From an uncultured Oscillospiraceae bacterium (GTDB taxonomy: Bacteria; Bacillota; Clostridia; Oscillospirales; Oscillospiraceae): a DNA stretch of 64,000 bases. Positions 44,317 to 51,889 of the stretch are shown here, piece after piece; position 1 is the stretch's first letter; every line of letters begins with the position of its first letter. Location: contig CAJOEH010000002.1 of the NCBI GenBank assembly GCA_905233385.1, forward strand, positions 1-64,000, read 5' to 3'. Made by a program: the position numbers and the translations under genes. The notes under the pieces are model-generated. The model did not search any database. It had not been told where the DNA came from and was given only the letters and a program-made list of their open reading frames with translations.

Positions 44317-44918
44317 AGATGTTTTCTGCAAGAACATACCGGTTTTACCGTGCGCTCCTTCTTATTCTTAACCGGATTATCCATCCGGTCGTTCACGTCG
44401 CCGGCAGGGAAAACATTCCCGAAGGACCGGTCATCTTAGCCGGGAATCACAGCTCCATCTCCGACCCGATCTGGATCATCGCCTGCGCCGATCTGCCGGT
44501 CATTCCGCGCACCATGGCCAAAAAGGAGCTTTTGGAAAAGCCGATCCTCGGCTGGCTGCTCCGCGGTCTCGGCGTGTTTCCCGTCGACCGTGAGGGTTCT
44601 GACGTCGGCGCGATCAAGACGGCGATGAAAACGATCCGCGAAGGCAGCAAGCTGCTGATCTTCCCGGAGGGCACCCGTGTGCGCAGAGGGAAGAAGTCCG
44701 AACCGCACAACGGCGTCATGCTGATCGCCACGCGGACGCAGACGAAGGTCCTGCCGGTCTACGTGACGGCAAAGAAAAAGCTGTTCCGAAAGATCGACGT
44801 CGTCTTCGGCGAGCCTTATCTGCCGCAGACCGCGGAGAAACGCGCGACCGAGCAGGAGCTGACCGCGCTCACGGAGGAAATGATGAAGAAGATCTATTCT
44901 CTGGGGGAAGGCCTGTGA
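44313..44918 (+). CDS. plsC: 1-acyl-sn-glycerol-3-phosphate acyltransferase
   Basis: A 201-residue membrane-associated acyltransferase that makes phosphatidic acid. The catalytic NHSSISDP (H-x4-D) is near residue 50 and FPEGTRVRRG near 115. One hydrophobic segment lies near the N terminus. It sits between cmk and ispH-rpsA, a typical clostridial order, and overlaps both by four bases. Confidence 0.93.
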   Translation: MKMFSARTYRFYRALLLILNRIIHPVVHVAGRENIPEGPVILAGNHSSISDPIWIIACADLPVIPRTMAKKELLEKPILGWLLRGLGVFPVDREGSDVGAIKTAMKTIREGSKLLIFPEGTRVRRGKKSEPHNGVMLIATRTQTKVLPVYVTAKKKLFRKIDVVFGEPYLPQTAEKRATEQELTALTEEMMKKIYSLGEGL

Positions 44919-47014
44919 AGATCGAAGTCGCGAAAACCGCCGGCTTCTGCTACGGCGTCAGCCGCGCGGTCGGCCTGGTCGAGCAGGCGATCGCGGAAGG
45001 GAAGTCCACAGTGACCTTCGGCCCGATTGCGCACAACCGTCATCTGGTGCGCCATTTTGAGGAGCTCGGCGTCCGGGAGATCTCCGATCTTGACGCGATC
45101 CCGGACGGCGCGACGGTCATCATCCGCTCCCACGGCATCCCGCGCACGACTTACGAAGCGCTGGAACAGAAGAACGTCGAGATCATCGACGCGACCTGTC
45201 CGTCCGTCAAGCGGATCCATTCGCTCGTCGCAAAGGCCGAGGAAGAAGGACGACAGCCGATCATCATCGGCACGCCGACCCATCCCGAGATCGTCGCGAT
45301 CGCCGGCTGGTGCAGTCATCCGCTCGTCTTTTCCAACGCCGAAGAGCTTGAAAACTGGCTGAATTCGTCGGAGACCAACAAAGATTTGCCCGTGACCATG
45401 GTGTCTCAGACGACAAGCACGCAATTTTTATGGGATTCCTGCAAGAAAATCGTAAAAAAAGTGTGTACAAATCGGGAAATCTTTGATACAATATGCAGAG
45501 CAACTGAAAACAGGCAGGCCGAAGCGGCGGAATTGGCCGCGAATTGCGACGCCATGATCGTCGTCGGAGACCGCAACAGCTCCAACACCGGCCGTCTGGC
45601 GCATATCTGCGCGGAGCACTGCGCGAAGGTCGACCTGATCGACTGCGCGGACGAGCTGGACCCTGCCGTTTATCAGTCCTGCCATACCGTCGGCATCACT
45701 GCGGGCGCTTCGACGCCTGCGTGGATTATAAAGGAGGTCAATAAGACTATGAGCGAAATTTCTAATGTTGAGGGAGTCGTCGAGGAAAGCTTTGAAGAGC
45801 TGCTCGAGAACTCCATCAAGACTTTAAATACAGGAGATAAGGTTTTTGGCACCGTGACGTCCATCGGTTCCACCGAAGTCCAGGTCGACCTGGGCACGAA
45901 GCATGCCGGCTACATCCCGTATGACGAAGTCAGCGCAGATCCCAACGTAAAACCCGAAGAGATCCTGAAAGTCGGCGACGAGATCGAAGTGTTCGTCGTT
46001 CGCGTCAACGATCAGGAAGGCACCGTGCAGCTCAGCCGCAAGAAGCTGGAAGGCATGAAGGTGTGGGACGAGGTCGAGAAGGCCTGTGAGGAGAAGACTC
46101 CTGTCGAGGGCGTTATCACCGAAGAGAACAAGGGCGGCATCGTCGCCAACGTCAAGGGCATCCGCGTGTTCATCCCCGCGTCCGAGACCGGCGTTCCCAA
46201 GGGCGGCGACCTGAGCGAGCTCAAGGGCAAGACAGTCAAGATGCGGATCAAGGAATTCAACCGCGCCCGCCGCAGAGTCATCGGCTCCATCCGCGCCCTG
46301 AGCGGCGAGGCCCGCAAGGCTGCCATCGAGAAGGTCTGGAGCGAGATCGAGGTCGGCAAGAAGTACACCGGCAAGGTCAAGTCCCTCACCAGCTACGGCG
46401 CGTTCGTCGACATCGGCGGCGTGGACGGTATGGTCCACATTTCCGAGCTGTCCTGGGGCCGTATCAAGACCCCGGACGAGGTCGTCAAGGTCGGCGACGA
46501 GATCGAAGTCTTCGTGATCAAGGCGGATCCTGAAAAGAAGAAGATCTCCCTCGGCTACAAGACCCCGGAGATGAATCCGTGGAACCTGTTCTGCGCGAAG
46601 TATTCTGTCGGCGACGTCGCGCCCGTCAAGGTCGTGAAGCTCGTTGACTTCGGCGCTTTCGCAGAGATCCTGCCCGGCGTCGACGGCCTGATCCATATTT
46701 CCCAGGTTGCCGATCACCGCGTTGAGAAGGTTTCCGACGCGCTGAGCGAAGGCCAGGAAGTCGAAGCGAAGATCATTGAGATCGACGCGGACCGCAAGCG
46801 CATCTCCCTGTCCATCCGCGCCCTGCTCGAGCCGGTGAAGGCCGAGGAAGAGGAAGCAGAAGAAGAGGCTCCCGTTGAGGAAGCCGCTCCTGTTGAGGAA
46901 GCTCCCGCCGAAGAACCCGCTCCTGCTGAGGAGCCCGCTCCCGTTGAGGAAGCTCCCGTTGAGGAGCCCGCTCCCGTCGAAGAAGCTCCCGCTGAGGAGA
47001 CGCCTGTCGAATAA
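44915..47014 (+). CDS. ispH: IspH (HMBPP reductase) fused to ribosomal protein S1
   Basis: A 699-residue fusion. Residues 1-278 are IspH, the last enzyme of the MEP pathway, with the three iron-sulfur Cys in AGFCYGV, DATCPSV and TICRATENR, HPE for the acid residue and NSSNT for substrate. Residues 290-640 hold four S1 RNA-binding domains (for example YGAFVDIGGVDGMVHISEL), as in ribosomal protein S1. A tail of Glu-Ala-Pro-Val repeats ends it. The start is a GTG overlapping the plsC stop. Within the gene, AAGGAGGT (45731-45738) and an in-frame ATG at 45749 could also start a free S1 of 421 residues. The fusion is known in Clostridia. Confidence 0.94.
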   Translation: MKIEVAKTAGFCYGVSRAVGLVEQAIAEGKSTVTFGPIAHNRHLVRHFEELGVREISDLDAIPDGATVIIRSHGIPRTTYEALEQKNVEIIDATCPSVKRIHSLVAKAEEEGRQPIIIGTPTHPEIVAIAGWCSHPLVFSNAEELENWLNSSETNKDLPVTMVSQTTSTQFLWDSCKKIVKKVCTNREIFDTICRATENRQAEAAELAANCDAMIVVGDRNSSNTGRLAHICAEHCAKVDLIDCADELDPAVYQSCHTVGITAGASTPAWIIKEVNKTMSEISNVEGVVEESFEELLENSIKTLNTGDKVFGTVTSIGSTEVQVDLGTKHAGYIPYDEVSADPNVKPEEILKVGDEIEVFVVRVNDQEGTVQLSRKKLEGMKVWDEVEKACEEKTPVEGVITEENKGGIVANVKGIRVFIPASETGVPKGGDLSELKGKTVKMRIKEFNRARRRVIGSIRALSGEARKAAIEKVWSEIEVGKKYTGKVKSLTSYGAFVDIGGVDGMVHISELSWGRIKTPDEVVKVGDEIEVFVIKADPEKKKISLGYKTPEMNPWNLFCAKYSVGDVAPVKVVKLVDFGAFAEILPGVDGLIHISQVADHRVEKVSDALSEGQEVEAKIIEIDADRKRISLSIRALLEPVKAEEEEAEEEAPVEEAAPVEEAPAEEPAPAEEPAPVEEAPVEEPAPVEEAPAEETPVE
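45731..45751 (+). promoter_or_regulatory. Internal ribosome binding site and start codon for free S1
   Basis: AAGGAGGT at 45731-45738 is a full Shine-Dalgarno match, 10 bases before an ATG that is in frame with the fusion at residue 279, right between the IspH and S1 parts. Initiation here would give a 421-residue S1 protein. The site also encodes the conserved IspH end WIIKEV, so it could be partly fortuitous. Confidence 0.6.
46850..47008 (+). repeat. Glu-Ala-Pro-Val repeat tail of the S1 part
   Basis: The coding end of the fusion repeats short units of the type PVEEAP and PAEEPA about ten times (residues about 645-698). The DNA shows the same periodicity with units near 15-18 bases. It is a low-complexity acidic tail, likely disordered. 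Confidence 0.75.
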
Positions 47015-47026
47015 GCGAAAAAATAT

Positions 47027-47061
47027 CGGGTGCACTGTGTTTGCAGTGCACCCGGTTTTTT
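47027..47061. terminator. Bidirectional terminator between ispH-rpsA and the ABC-F gene
   Basis: An 11-bp stem cgggtgcactg / cagtgcacccg with a 6-base loop is followed by GTTTTTT on the plus strand and has an A-run upstream. It lies between the two convergent stop codons. Confidence 0.9.
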
Positions 47062-48661
47062 ATTGTTCTTTTCGGAATTCGAGGTATTCGTCGTAAGTCC
47101 CGAGTCGGTCGCATATTGTTCCGTCGGAACGGAACTCGATGATGCGGTTCGCGACCGATTGCAGCAGCTCGTGGTCGTGGCTCGCGAAGAGGATGTTGCC
47201 GGGGAAGGCCATCATGCCGTTGTTGACCGCCTGAATGGATTCCATATCCAGATGGTTGGTCGGCTGGTCGAGCAGCAGGACGTTTGCGCCGGAGAGCATC
47301 ATCTTGGACAGCATACAGCGGACCTTTTCGCCGCCGGACAGGACGTTGACCGGTTTGAACACGTCCTCGCCGGAGAACAACATCCTGCCGAGGAAGCTGC
47401 GAAGATAGACGTCGTCCTTCTTCGCCGAGAACTGCCGCAGCCAGTCAACAAGGGAATCCGTACAGCCTTCAAAGAAGGCGGAATTGTCCTTCGGGAAGTA
47501 GCTCTGCGAGGTGGTCACGCCCCAGCGGACGCTGCCTTCGTCCGGCTCCAGCTCGCCCATCAGGATCTTGAACATCGTCGTCTGCGCCAACTCGTTTTCG
47601 CCGACGAAGGCGATCTTGTCGTTCTTGTTGACAATGAAGGACACCTTGTCCAGCAGCTTTACGCCGTCGACGGTCTTGGAGACTTCCGTGACGAACAGAA
47701 TGTCCTTGCCGACCTCTCGTTCCCTCGTAAAGCCGACGAAGGGGTAGCGGCGGGAGGACATCGGGATCTCCTCGATGCTCAGCTTTTCCAGCAGGCGGCG
47801 GCGCGCCGTGGCCTGTTTGCTCTTTGCCTTATTCGCGGAGAAGCGGGAGATGAACTCCTGCAATTCCGCGATCTTTTCCTCGTTGCGCTTGTTTTTGTTG
47901 CGCAGGAGGGTCTGCACGAGCTGACTGGATTCATACCAGAAGTCGTAGTTGCCGACGTACATCTTGATCTTGCCGTAGTCGATGTCAACGATGTGCGTGC
48001 AGACGGTGTTGAGGAAGTGGCGGTCGTGGCTGACGACGATGACCGTGCCCTTGTCCTCGTACTCCAACAGGAAGTTTTCCAACCAGTTGATCGACTCGAT
48101 GTCGAGGTTGTTGGTCGGCTCGTCCAGCAGGATGATATCAGGATCGCCGAACAGCGCCTGCGCCAGCAGGACCTTGACCTTCAGGCGCGGGTCCGTATCC
48201 GCCATCATGTCGTAGTGCAACTCGACCGGAATGCCGAGTCCCTGCAGGATGCGGCTCGCGTCGGATTCCGCCTCCCAGCCGTTCATCTCGGCAAATTCGA
48301 TCTCCAGTTCAGAGGCGCGCATGCCGTCCTCGTCGGAGAAATCGGGCTTGGCGTAGAGGGCGTCCTTTTCCTTCATCACGTCGTACAGACGTTTGTTGCC
48401 CATGATGACCGTGTCGATCACGGAATACGCGTCGTATTCAAACTGATTCTGCTTCAGAACGGACATGCGCAGGCCGGGCTTGACGCTGATCTCGCCCTTC
48501 GTCGTCTCCAGCTCGCCGGAGAGGAGCTTCAGGAAGGTCGATTTTCCCGCACCGTTCGCGCCGATCACGCCGTAGCAGTTGCCGGGCGTAAATTGCAGAT
48601 CAACGTGCTGAAACAGGAACGTGCCGCCGAATTGCAGGGCGACGTCGCTGACAGTAATCAT
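47060..48661 (-). CDS. ABC-F family ATPase, YbiT-like
   Basis: A 533-residue cytoplasmic protein with two ABC domains joined by a helical linker and no membrane helices; ABC-F proteins act on ribosomes. The first Walker A is GANGAGKST; its signature region reads DPRLKVKVLLAQAL in place of LSGGE, as in the YbiT subgroup. The second domain has a normal LSGGEKVRC but its Walker A reads GENELAQTT, with Gln360 where Lys is expected. The ribosome binding site is AGAGGTGAG before the ATG at 48661. It is divergent from htpG. Whether it protects from an antibiotic cannot be told. Confidence 0.9.
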   Translation of the reverse strand: MITVSDVALQFGGTFLFQHVDLQFTPGNCYGVIGANGAGKSTFLKLLSGELETTKGEISVKPGLRMSVLKQNQFEYDAYSVIDTVIMGNKRLYDVMKEKDALYAKPDFSDEDGMRASELEIEFAEMNGWEAESDASRILQGLGIPVELHYDMMADTDPRLKVKVLLAQALFGDPDIILLDEPTNNLDIESINWLENFLLEYEDKGTVIVVSHDRHFLNTVCTHIVDIDYGKIKMYVGNYDFWYESSQLVQTLLRNKNKRNEEKIAELQEFISRFSANKAKSKQATARRRLLEKLSIEEIPMSSRRYPFVGFTREREVGKDILFVTEVSKTVDGVKLLDKVSFIVNKNDKIAFVGENELAQTTMFKILMGELEPDEGSVRWGVTTSQSYFPKDNSAFFEGCTDSLVDWLRQFSAKKDDVYLRSFLGRMLFSGEDVFKPVNVLSGGEKVRCMLSKMMLSGANVLLLDQPTNHLDMESIQAVNNGMMAFPGNILFASHDHELLQSVANRIIEFRSDGTICDRLGTYDEYLEFRKEQ

Positions 48662-48731
48662 TCAACTCACCTCTTGAACAGTGTATCATACGGCGGGAAA
48701 GAAATAAAGTATGAATTCTTTGTTACGGGGC

Positions 48732-48759
48732 TTGCTTTTTCATTTTTCTGCGCTATAAT
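48732..48759 (+). promoter_or_regulatory. Promoter of htpG
   Basis: TTGCTT (48732-48737), a 16-base spacer and a consensus TATAAT (48754-48759) end five bases before the CIRCE element, so the transcript would start within the operator. Confidence 0.75.
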
Positions 48760-48763
48760 AGCA

Positions 48764-48790
48764 TTAGCACTCGATAGCGCTGAGTGCCAA
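48764..48790 (+). promoter_or_regulatory. CIRCE operator (HrcA binding site) of htpG
   Basis: TTAGCACTC, nine bases, then GAGTGCCAA matches the CIRCE consensus TTAGCACTC-N9-GAGTGCTAA with one mismatch. It covers the start-site region just after the -10 box. CIRCE is the HrcA operator of class I heat-shock genes, normally in front of groESL and hrcA-dnaK. Confidence 0.93.
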
Positions 48791-48812
48791 AATTACGAAG
48801 GAAGATGATGTA

Positions 48813-50705
48813 ATGGCAAAGAAACAGTTCAAGGCGGAATCGAAGCGCCTGCTGGATCTGATGATCAATTCAATTTATACGCATAAGGAGATTTTTCTTC
48901 GGGAACTGATCTCGAACGCCTCCGACGCGATCGATAAACTGGCCTATCTCGCGCTGACGGATCAATCCGTCGGCCTGAGCAGGAGCGATTTCTATATCCG
49001 TCTCGCAGCCGACAAAGACGCGAAAACGCTGACCGTTTCCGATAACGGCATCGGCATGAGCAAGGATGAAATGGAGGAAAACCTCGGCACGATCGCGCAC
49101 AGCGGTTCTCTGAACTTTAAGGCGGCGATGGAAAAGCAGGAAGACATCGATATCATCGGCCAGTTCGGCGTCGGGTTCTATTCCGCGTTTATGGTCGCAG
49201 ACGAGGTCTCCGTGATCTCGAAGAAGTACGGCGAAACGCAGGCCTGGAAATGGCAGTCGTCCGGCGCGGACGGCTATACGATGACGGAATGCGAGAAAGA
49301 CGCCGTCGGTACGGAGATCATTCTCAAGCTCAAGGCGGATACCGAGGAGGAGCGTTACAGCGAGTATCTCAGCGAGTACCGTCTGCGCAGTCTGGTGAAG
49401 AAGTACTCCGACTATATCCGCTATCCGATCAAGATGGAAGTCGAGACGCGCAAGCCGACCGAGGAAACGAAGGACAGCGACGAGCCGAAATACGAGACCG
49501 TGACGGAAGATCAGACGCTGAACTCCATGGTGCCGCTCTGGCAGAAGAACAAAAAGGACGTCACGGACGAGGAGTACAAGGCCTTTTACCGCGACAAGTT
49601 CTTTGATTATGAGGCGCCGGTGTCCGTGATCCCAATCTCCGTGGAGGGCACGGTCGCGTATAAGGCGCTGCTCTACATCCCCGCGAAAGCGCCGTATGAT
49701 TTCTATACGAAGGACTTCAAGTCCGGCCTCCAGCTCTATTCCTCCGGCGTGATGATCATGGATCACTGCGCGGATCTCCTGCCGGAGCATTTCCGCTTTG
49801 TGCGCGGCGTGGTGGATACGCAGGATCTTTCTCTGAACATCAGCCGCGAGCTTTTGCAGCACACGCGCGAGCTGAAAACGATCGCCGCGAACCTCGAAAA
49901 GAAGATCAAGGCGGAGCTCCTGCGCCTGATGGAGCAGGACAGAGAGGCCTACGAGAAGTTCTACGCCGCGTTCGGCCGCAATCTCAAGTACGGACTCGTC
50001 TCCGATTACGGCATGCACAAGGAGATGCTGCAGGACCTCGTTGAATTCCATTCCGACAAGGAAGGCAGGCTCGTGACCCTGAAAGAGTACTGCGAGAAAA
50101 TGCCGCAGTCGCAGAAGCATATCTATTTCGTGACCGGCAGCAGCGCGCAGCAGCTCTCGAAGCTGCCGCAGACGACCCTGCTGCGTGAGCGCGGCTTCGA
50201 CGTGCTGCTTCTGACGGAGCAGGTCGACGAGTTCATCCCGCAGACGCTCGATAAGTACGAAGAGCACGAGTTCCGCAACATCCTGACGGACGATCTCGAT
50301 CTCGCGACGGAGAACGAAAAGAAGGCCGCCGAGGAAAAGGCGGAGCAGTTCAAGGACTGCGTCTCATTCATGAAGGAGACGCTCGGCGACAAGGTCGCGG
50401 ACGTGCGCGTTTCCAATGAGCTGGGCGAACACGCGGTCTCCATGGTGCCGGACGGCGGCATGAGCTTCGAGATGGAGAAGTATTTCCGCGCGATGGATCC
50501 GACTGCCGATTTCAAAGCCGGCAAGGTCCTGCAGATCAATCCCGATCACGCGGCATTGACGGTCTTGCAGTCCTGCATGGCGACCGATCCGGAGAAGGCG
50601 AAGAAATACGCGGAGCTTCTTTATCAGCAGGGCCTGCTGATGGCGAATCTGCCGCTGGAGGATCCGACGGCGTTCAGCGATCTCGTTTGCAGCCTGATGG
50701 TCTGA
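48813..50705 (+). CDS. htpG: Molecular chaperone HtpG (Hsp90)
   Basis: HtpG is the bacterial Hsp90, an ATP-dependent chaperone. The 630-residue protein has the GHKL ATP-binding domain with ELISNASDAIDKL, SDNGIGMSKDEM, GTIAHSGS and GQFGVGFYSAFMVAD, a middle domain with RGVVDTQDLSLNISRELLQ, and the C-terminal dimer domain. The length is as expected. It is a single-gene unit behind a CIRCE operator and before a terminator. Confidence 0.96.
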   Translation: MAKKQFKAESKRLLDLMINSIYTHKEIFLRELISNASDAIDKLAYLALTDQSVGLSRSDFYIRLAADKDAKTLTVSDNGIGMSKDEMEENLGTIAHSGSLNFKAAMEKQEDIDIIGQFGVGFYSAFMVADEVSVISKKYGETQAWKWQSSGADGYTMTECEKDAVGTEIILKLKADTEEERYSEYLSEYRLRSLVKKYSDYIRYPIKMEVETRKPTEETKDSDEPKYETVTEDQTLNSMVPLWQKNKKDVTDEEYKAFYRDKFFDYEAPVSVIPISVEGTVAYKALLYIPAKAPYDFYTKDFKSGLQLYSSGVMIMDHCADLLPEHFRFVRGVVDTQDLSLNISRELLQHTRELKTIAANLEKKIKAELLRLMEQDREAYEKFYAAFGRNLKYGLVSDYGMHKEMLQDLVEFHSDKEGRLVTLKEYCEKMPQSQKHIYFVTGSSAQQLSKLPQTTLLRERGFDVLLLTEQVDEFIPQTLDKYEEHEFRNILTDDLDLATENEKKAAEEKAEQFKDCVSFMKETLGDKVADVRVSNELGEHAVSMVPDGGMSFEMEKYFRAMDPTADFKAGKVLQINPDHAALTVLQSCMATDPEKAKKYAELLYQQGLLMANLPLEDPTAFSDLVCSLMV

Positions 50706-50714
50706 AAACCGTAT

Positions 50715-50751
50715 AAAAAAGGAAGCTGCAGTAGATCGGCAGCTTCCTTTT
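50715..50751. terminator. Bidirectional terminator between htpG and the TSCPD gene
   Basis: A 9-bp stem ggaagctgc / gcagcttcc is flanked by AAAAAA before and TTTTCTTAT after, so it can act on both convergent genes. Confidence 0.88.
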
Positions 50752-50752
50752 C

Positions 50753-51007
50753 TTATGCTTCTTTCTCCTTCGCGGCGATCAAAGCTCTCGCGAGCTGATC
50801 TGGGCAGGAGGTCGGCTTAAAGCCGCAGCGGATCCCCTGCAAGATCGAGATCACTTCATCGGCGGATTTGCCGTTCGCCAGAGCGGCGACGCCCTGCGTG
50901 TTGCCGGAGCAGCCGCCGATAAAGCGGATATTGTCGACGATCCCGTCTTCGAGATCGAAGAGGATTTTCGAGGAACAAACGCCGCTCGTTTTATATTCGT
51001 AATGCAT
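50753..51007 (-). CDS. TSCPD-domain protein (TIGR03905 type)
   Basis: An 84-residue protein starting MHYEYKTSGVCSSKI, with GAAAGGAGG-like sequence (AAAGGAGGC) upstream of the ATG at 51007. It holds the central GGCSGNTQGVAAL and the motif that names the domain, KPTSCPDQLARAL. The same domain is found at the C terminus of some ribonucleotide reductases. Three or more Cys suggest metal or redox chemistry. The role of the stand-alone protein is unknown. It is transcribed alone, against htpG. Confidence 0.88.
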   Translation of the reverse strand: MHYEYKTSGVCSSKILFDLEDGIVDNIRFIGGCSGNTQGVAALANGKSADEVISILQGIRCGFKPTSCPDQLARALIAAKEKEA

Positions 51008-51118
51008 ACGGTCGCCTCCTTTTTCTGCATTATACCAGTTCCCGCATATTTTTGCAAGCCTTGTGATTACAAACCGCGGACGGTGGAATACTAACCGAAA
51101 AACGGTTGGAGGCTTCAT

Positions 51119-51805
51119 ATGGAAGAAGAAAAGGCGCCCGTGCAGGATATCATAGAAGAATTCGGCTCCGGTCTGACGCGAACGGAGCAGGGAAGTATCT
51201 ATACGCTGACGATTATCGGGCAGATCGAAGGGCATCAGGTCGCGCCCGAGACGGTGAAGACGACGAAATACGAGCATGTGCTGCCCCTGCTTGCGATGAT
51301 CGAGGAAAGCGAGGAGATCGACGGGCTTTTGCTCCTGCTCAATACCGTCGGCGGCGATATCGAGGCGGGGCTCGCTATCTCCGAGCTGATCTCCGGCATG
51401 AAGAAGCCGACGGTCTCTTTGGTGCTGGGCGGCGGTCATTCCATTGGAATCCCGCTCGCCGTTTCGGCCAAGAAAAGCATGATCGCGCCGTCCGCGAGCA
51501 TGATGATCCATCCGGTCAGGATGAGCGGCCTGGTAGTAGGCGCGCCTGCGACTTACCACTATTTCCAGCGTATCCAGGAGCAGATCACGGACTTTGTGAC
51601 CGCGAATTCCAAAATCAGCAAGGAAAAGTTTTCGGAATATATGATGGCGACCGGGCAGATTGCGACAGACGTCGGAACGATCGTCTACGGCAGGGAAGCC
51701 GTGGAGAGCGGCTTGATCGACCGTCTCGGCAGTCTTCACGACGCGCTTGACACTCTGCACCGTATGATCGCGGCAAAAAAGAGGAACGCGAACAGAAATT
51801 CATAA
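51119..51805 (+). CDS. ClpP-like peptidase, TepA/YmfB type
   Basis: A 228-residue member of the ClpP/crotonase-like serine proteases, close to the Bacillus translocation-enhancing protein TepA. The ClpP core is seen in LLLLNTVGGDIEAGLAI, the likely catalytic Ser in GGGHSIGIPLA and His in MMIHPVRM. GGTTGGAGG precedes the ATG. In other Firmicutes this gene lies directly before ftsK/spoIIIE; here an UppP-like gene lies between. No signal peptide is seen, so it acts in the cytoplasm. Confidence 0.88.
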   Translation: MEEEKAPVQDIIEEFGSGLTRTEQGSIYTLTIIGQIEGHQVAPETVKTTKYEHVLPLLAMIEESEEIDGLLLLLNTVGGDIEAGLAISELISGMKKPTVSLVLGGGHSIGIPLAVSAKKSMIAPSASMMIHPVRMSGLVVGAPATYHYFQRIQEQITDFVTANSKISKEKFSEYMMATGQIATDVGTIVYGREAVESGLIDRLGSLHDALDTLHRMIAAKKRNANRNS

Positions 51806-51834
51806 AAAAGATGGAAATTCTTTGAAGAATGTGA

Positions 51835-51840
51835 TATAAT
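51835..51840 (+). promoter_or_regulatory. -10 element upstream of the UppP-like gene
   Basis: A consensus TATAAT stands 49 bases before the TTG start. The -35 at the right distance (TGGAAA, 51812-51817) is weak. Confidence 0.5.
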
Positions 51841-51889
51841 CTTTCAAAATGTGTAAGTATGTCCCAAAACAAATAGAGGAGACTGGAAC

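Noticed and set aside
46850-47008. Periodic DNA repeat considered as a CRISPR-like or satellite array
   Set aside because: The period and sequence follow the Glu-Ala-Pro-Val repeats of the coding frame. There are no unique spacers, so it is a protein repeat.
47030-48808. 592-codon plus-strand frame antisense to the ABC-F gene
   Set aside because: The minus-strand frame has clear ABC motifs and a ribosome binding site. The plus-strand product is low-complexity and begins inside a terminator.
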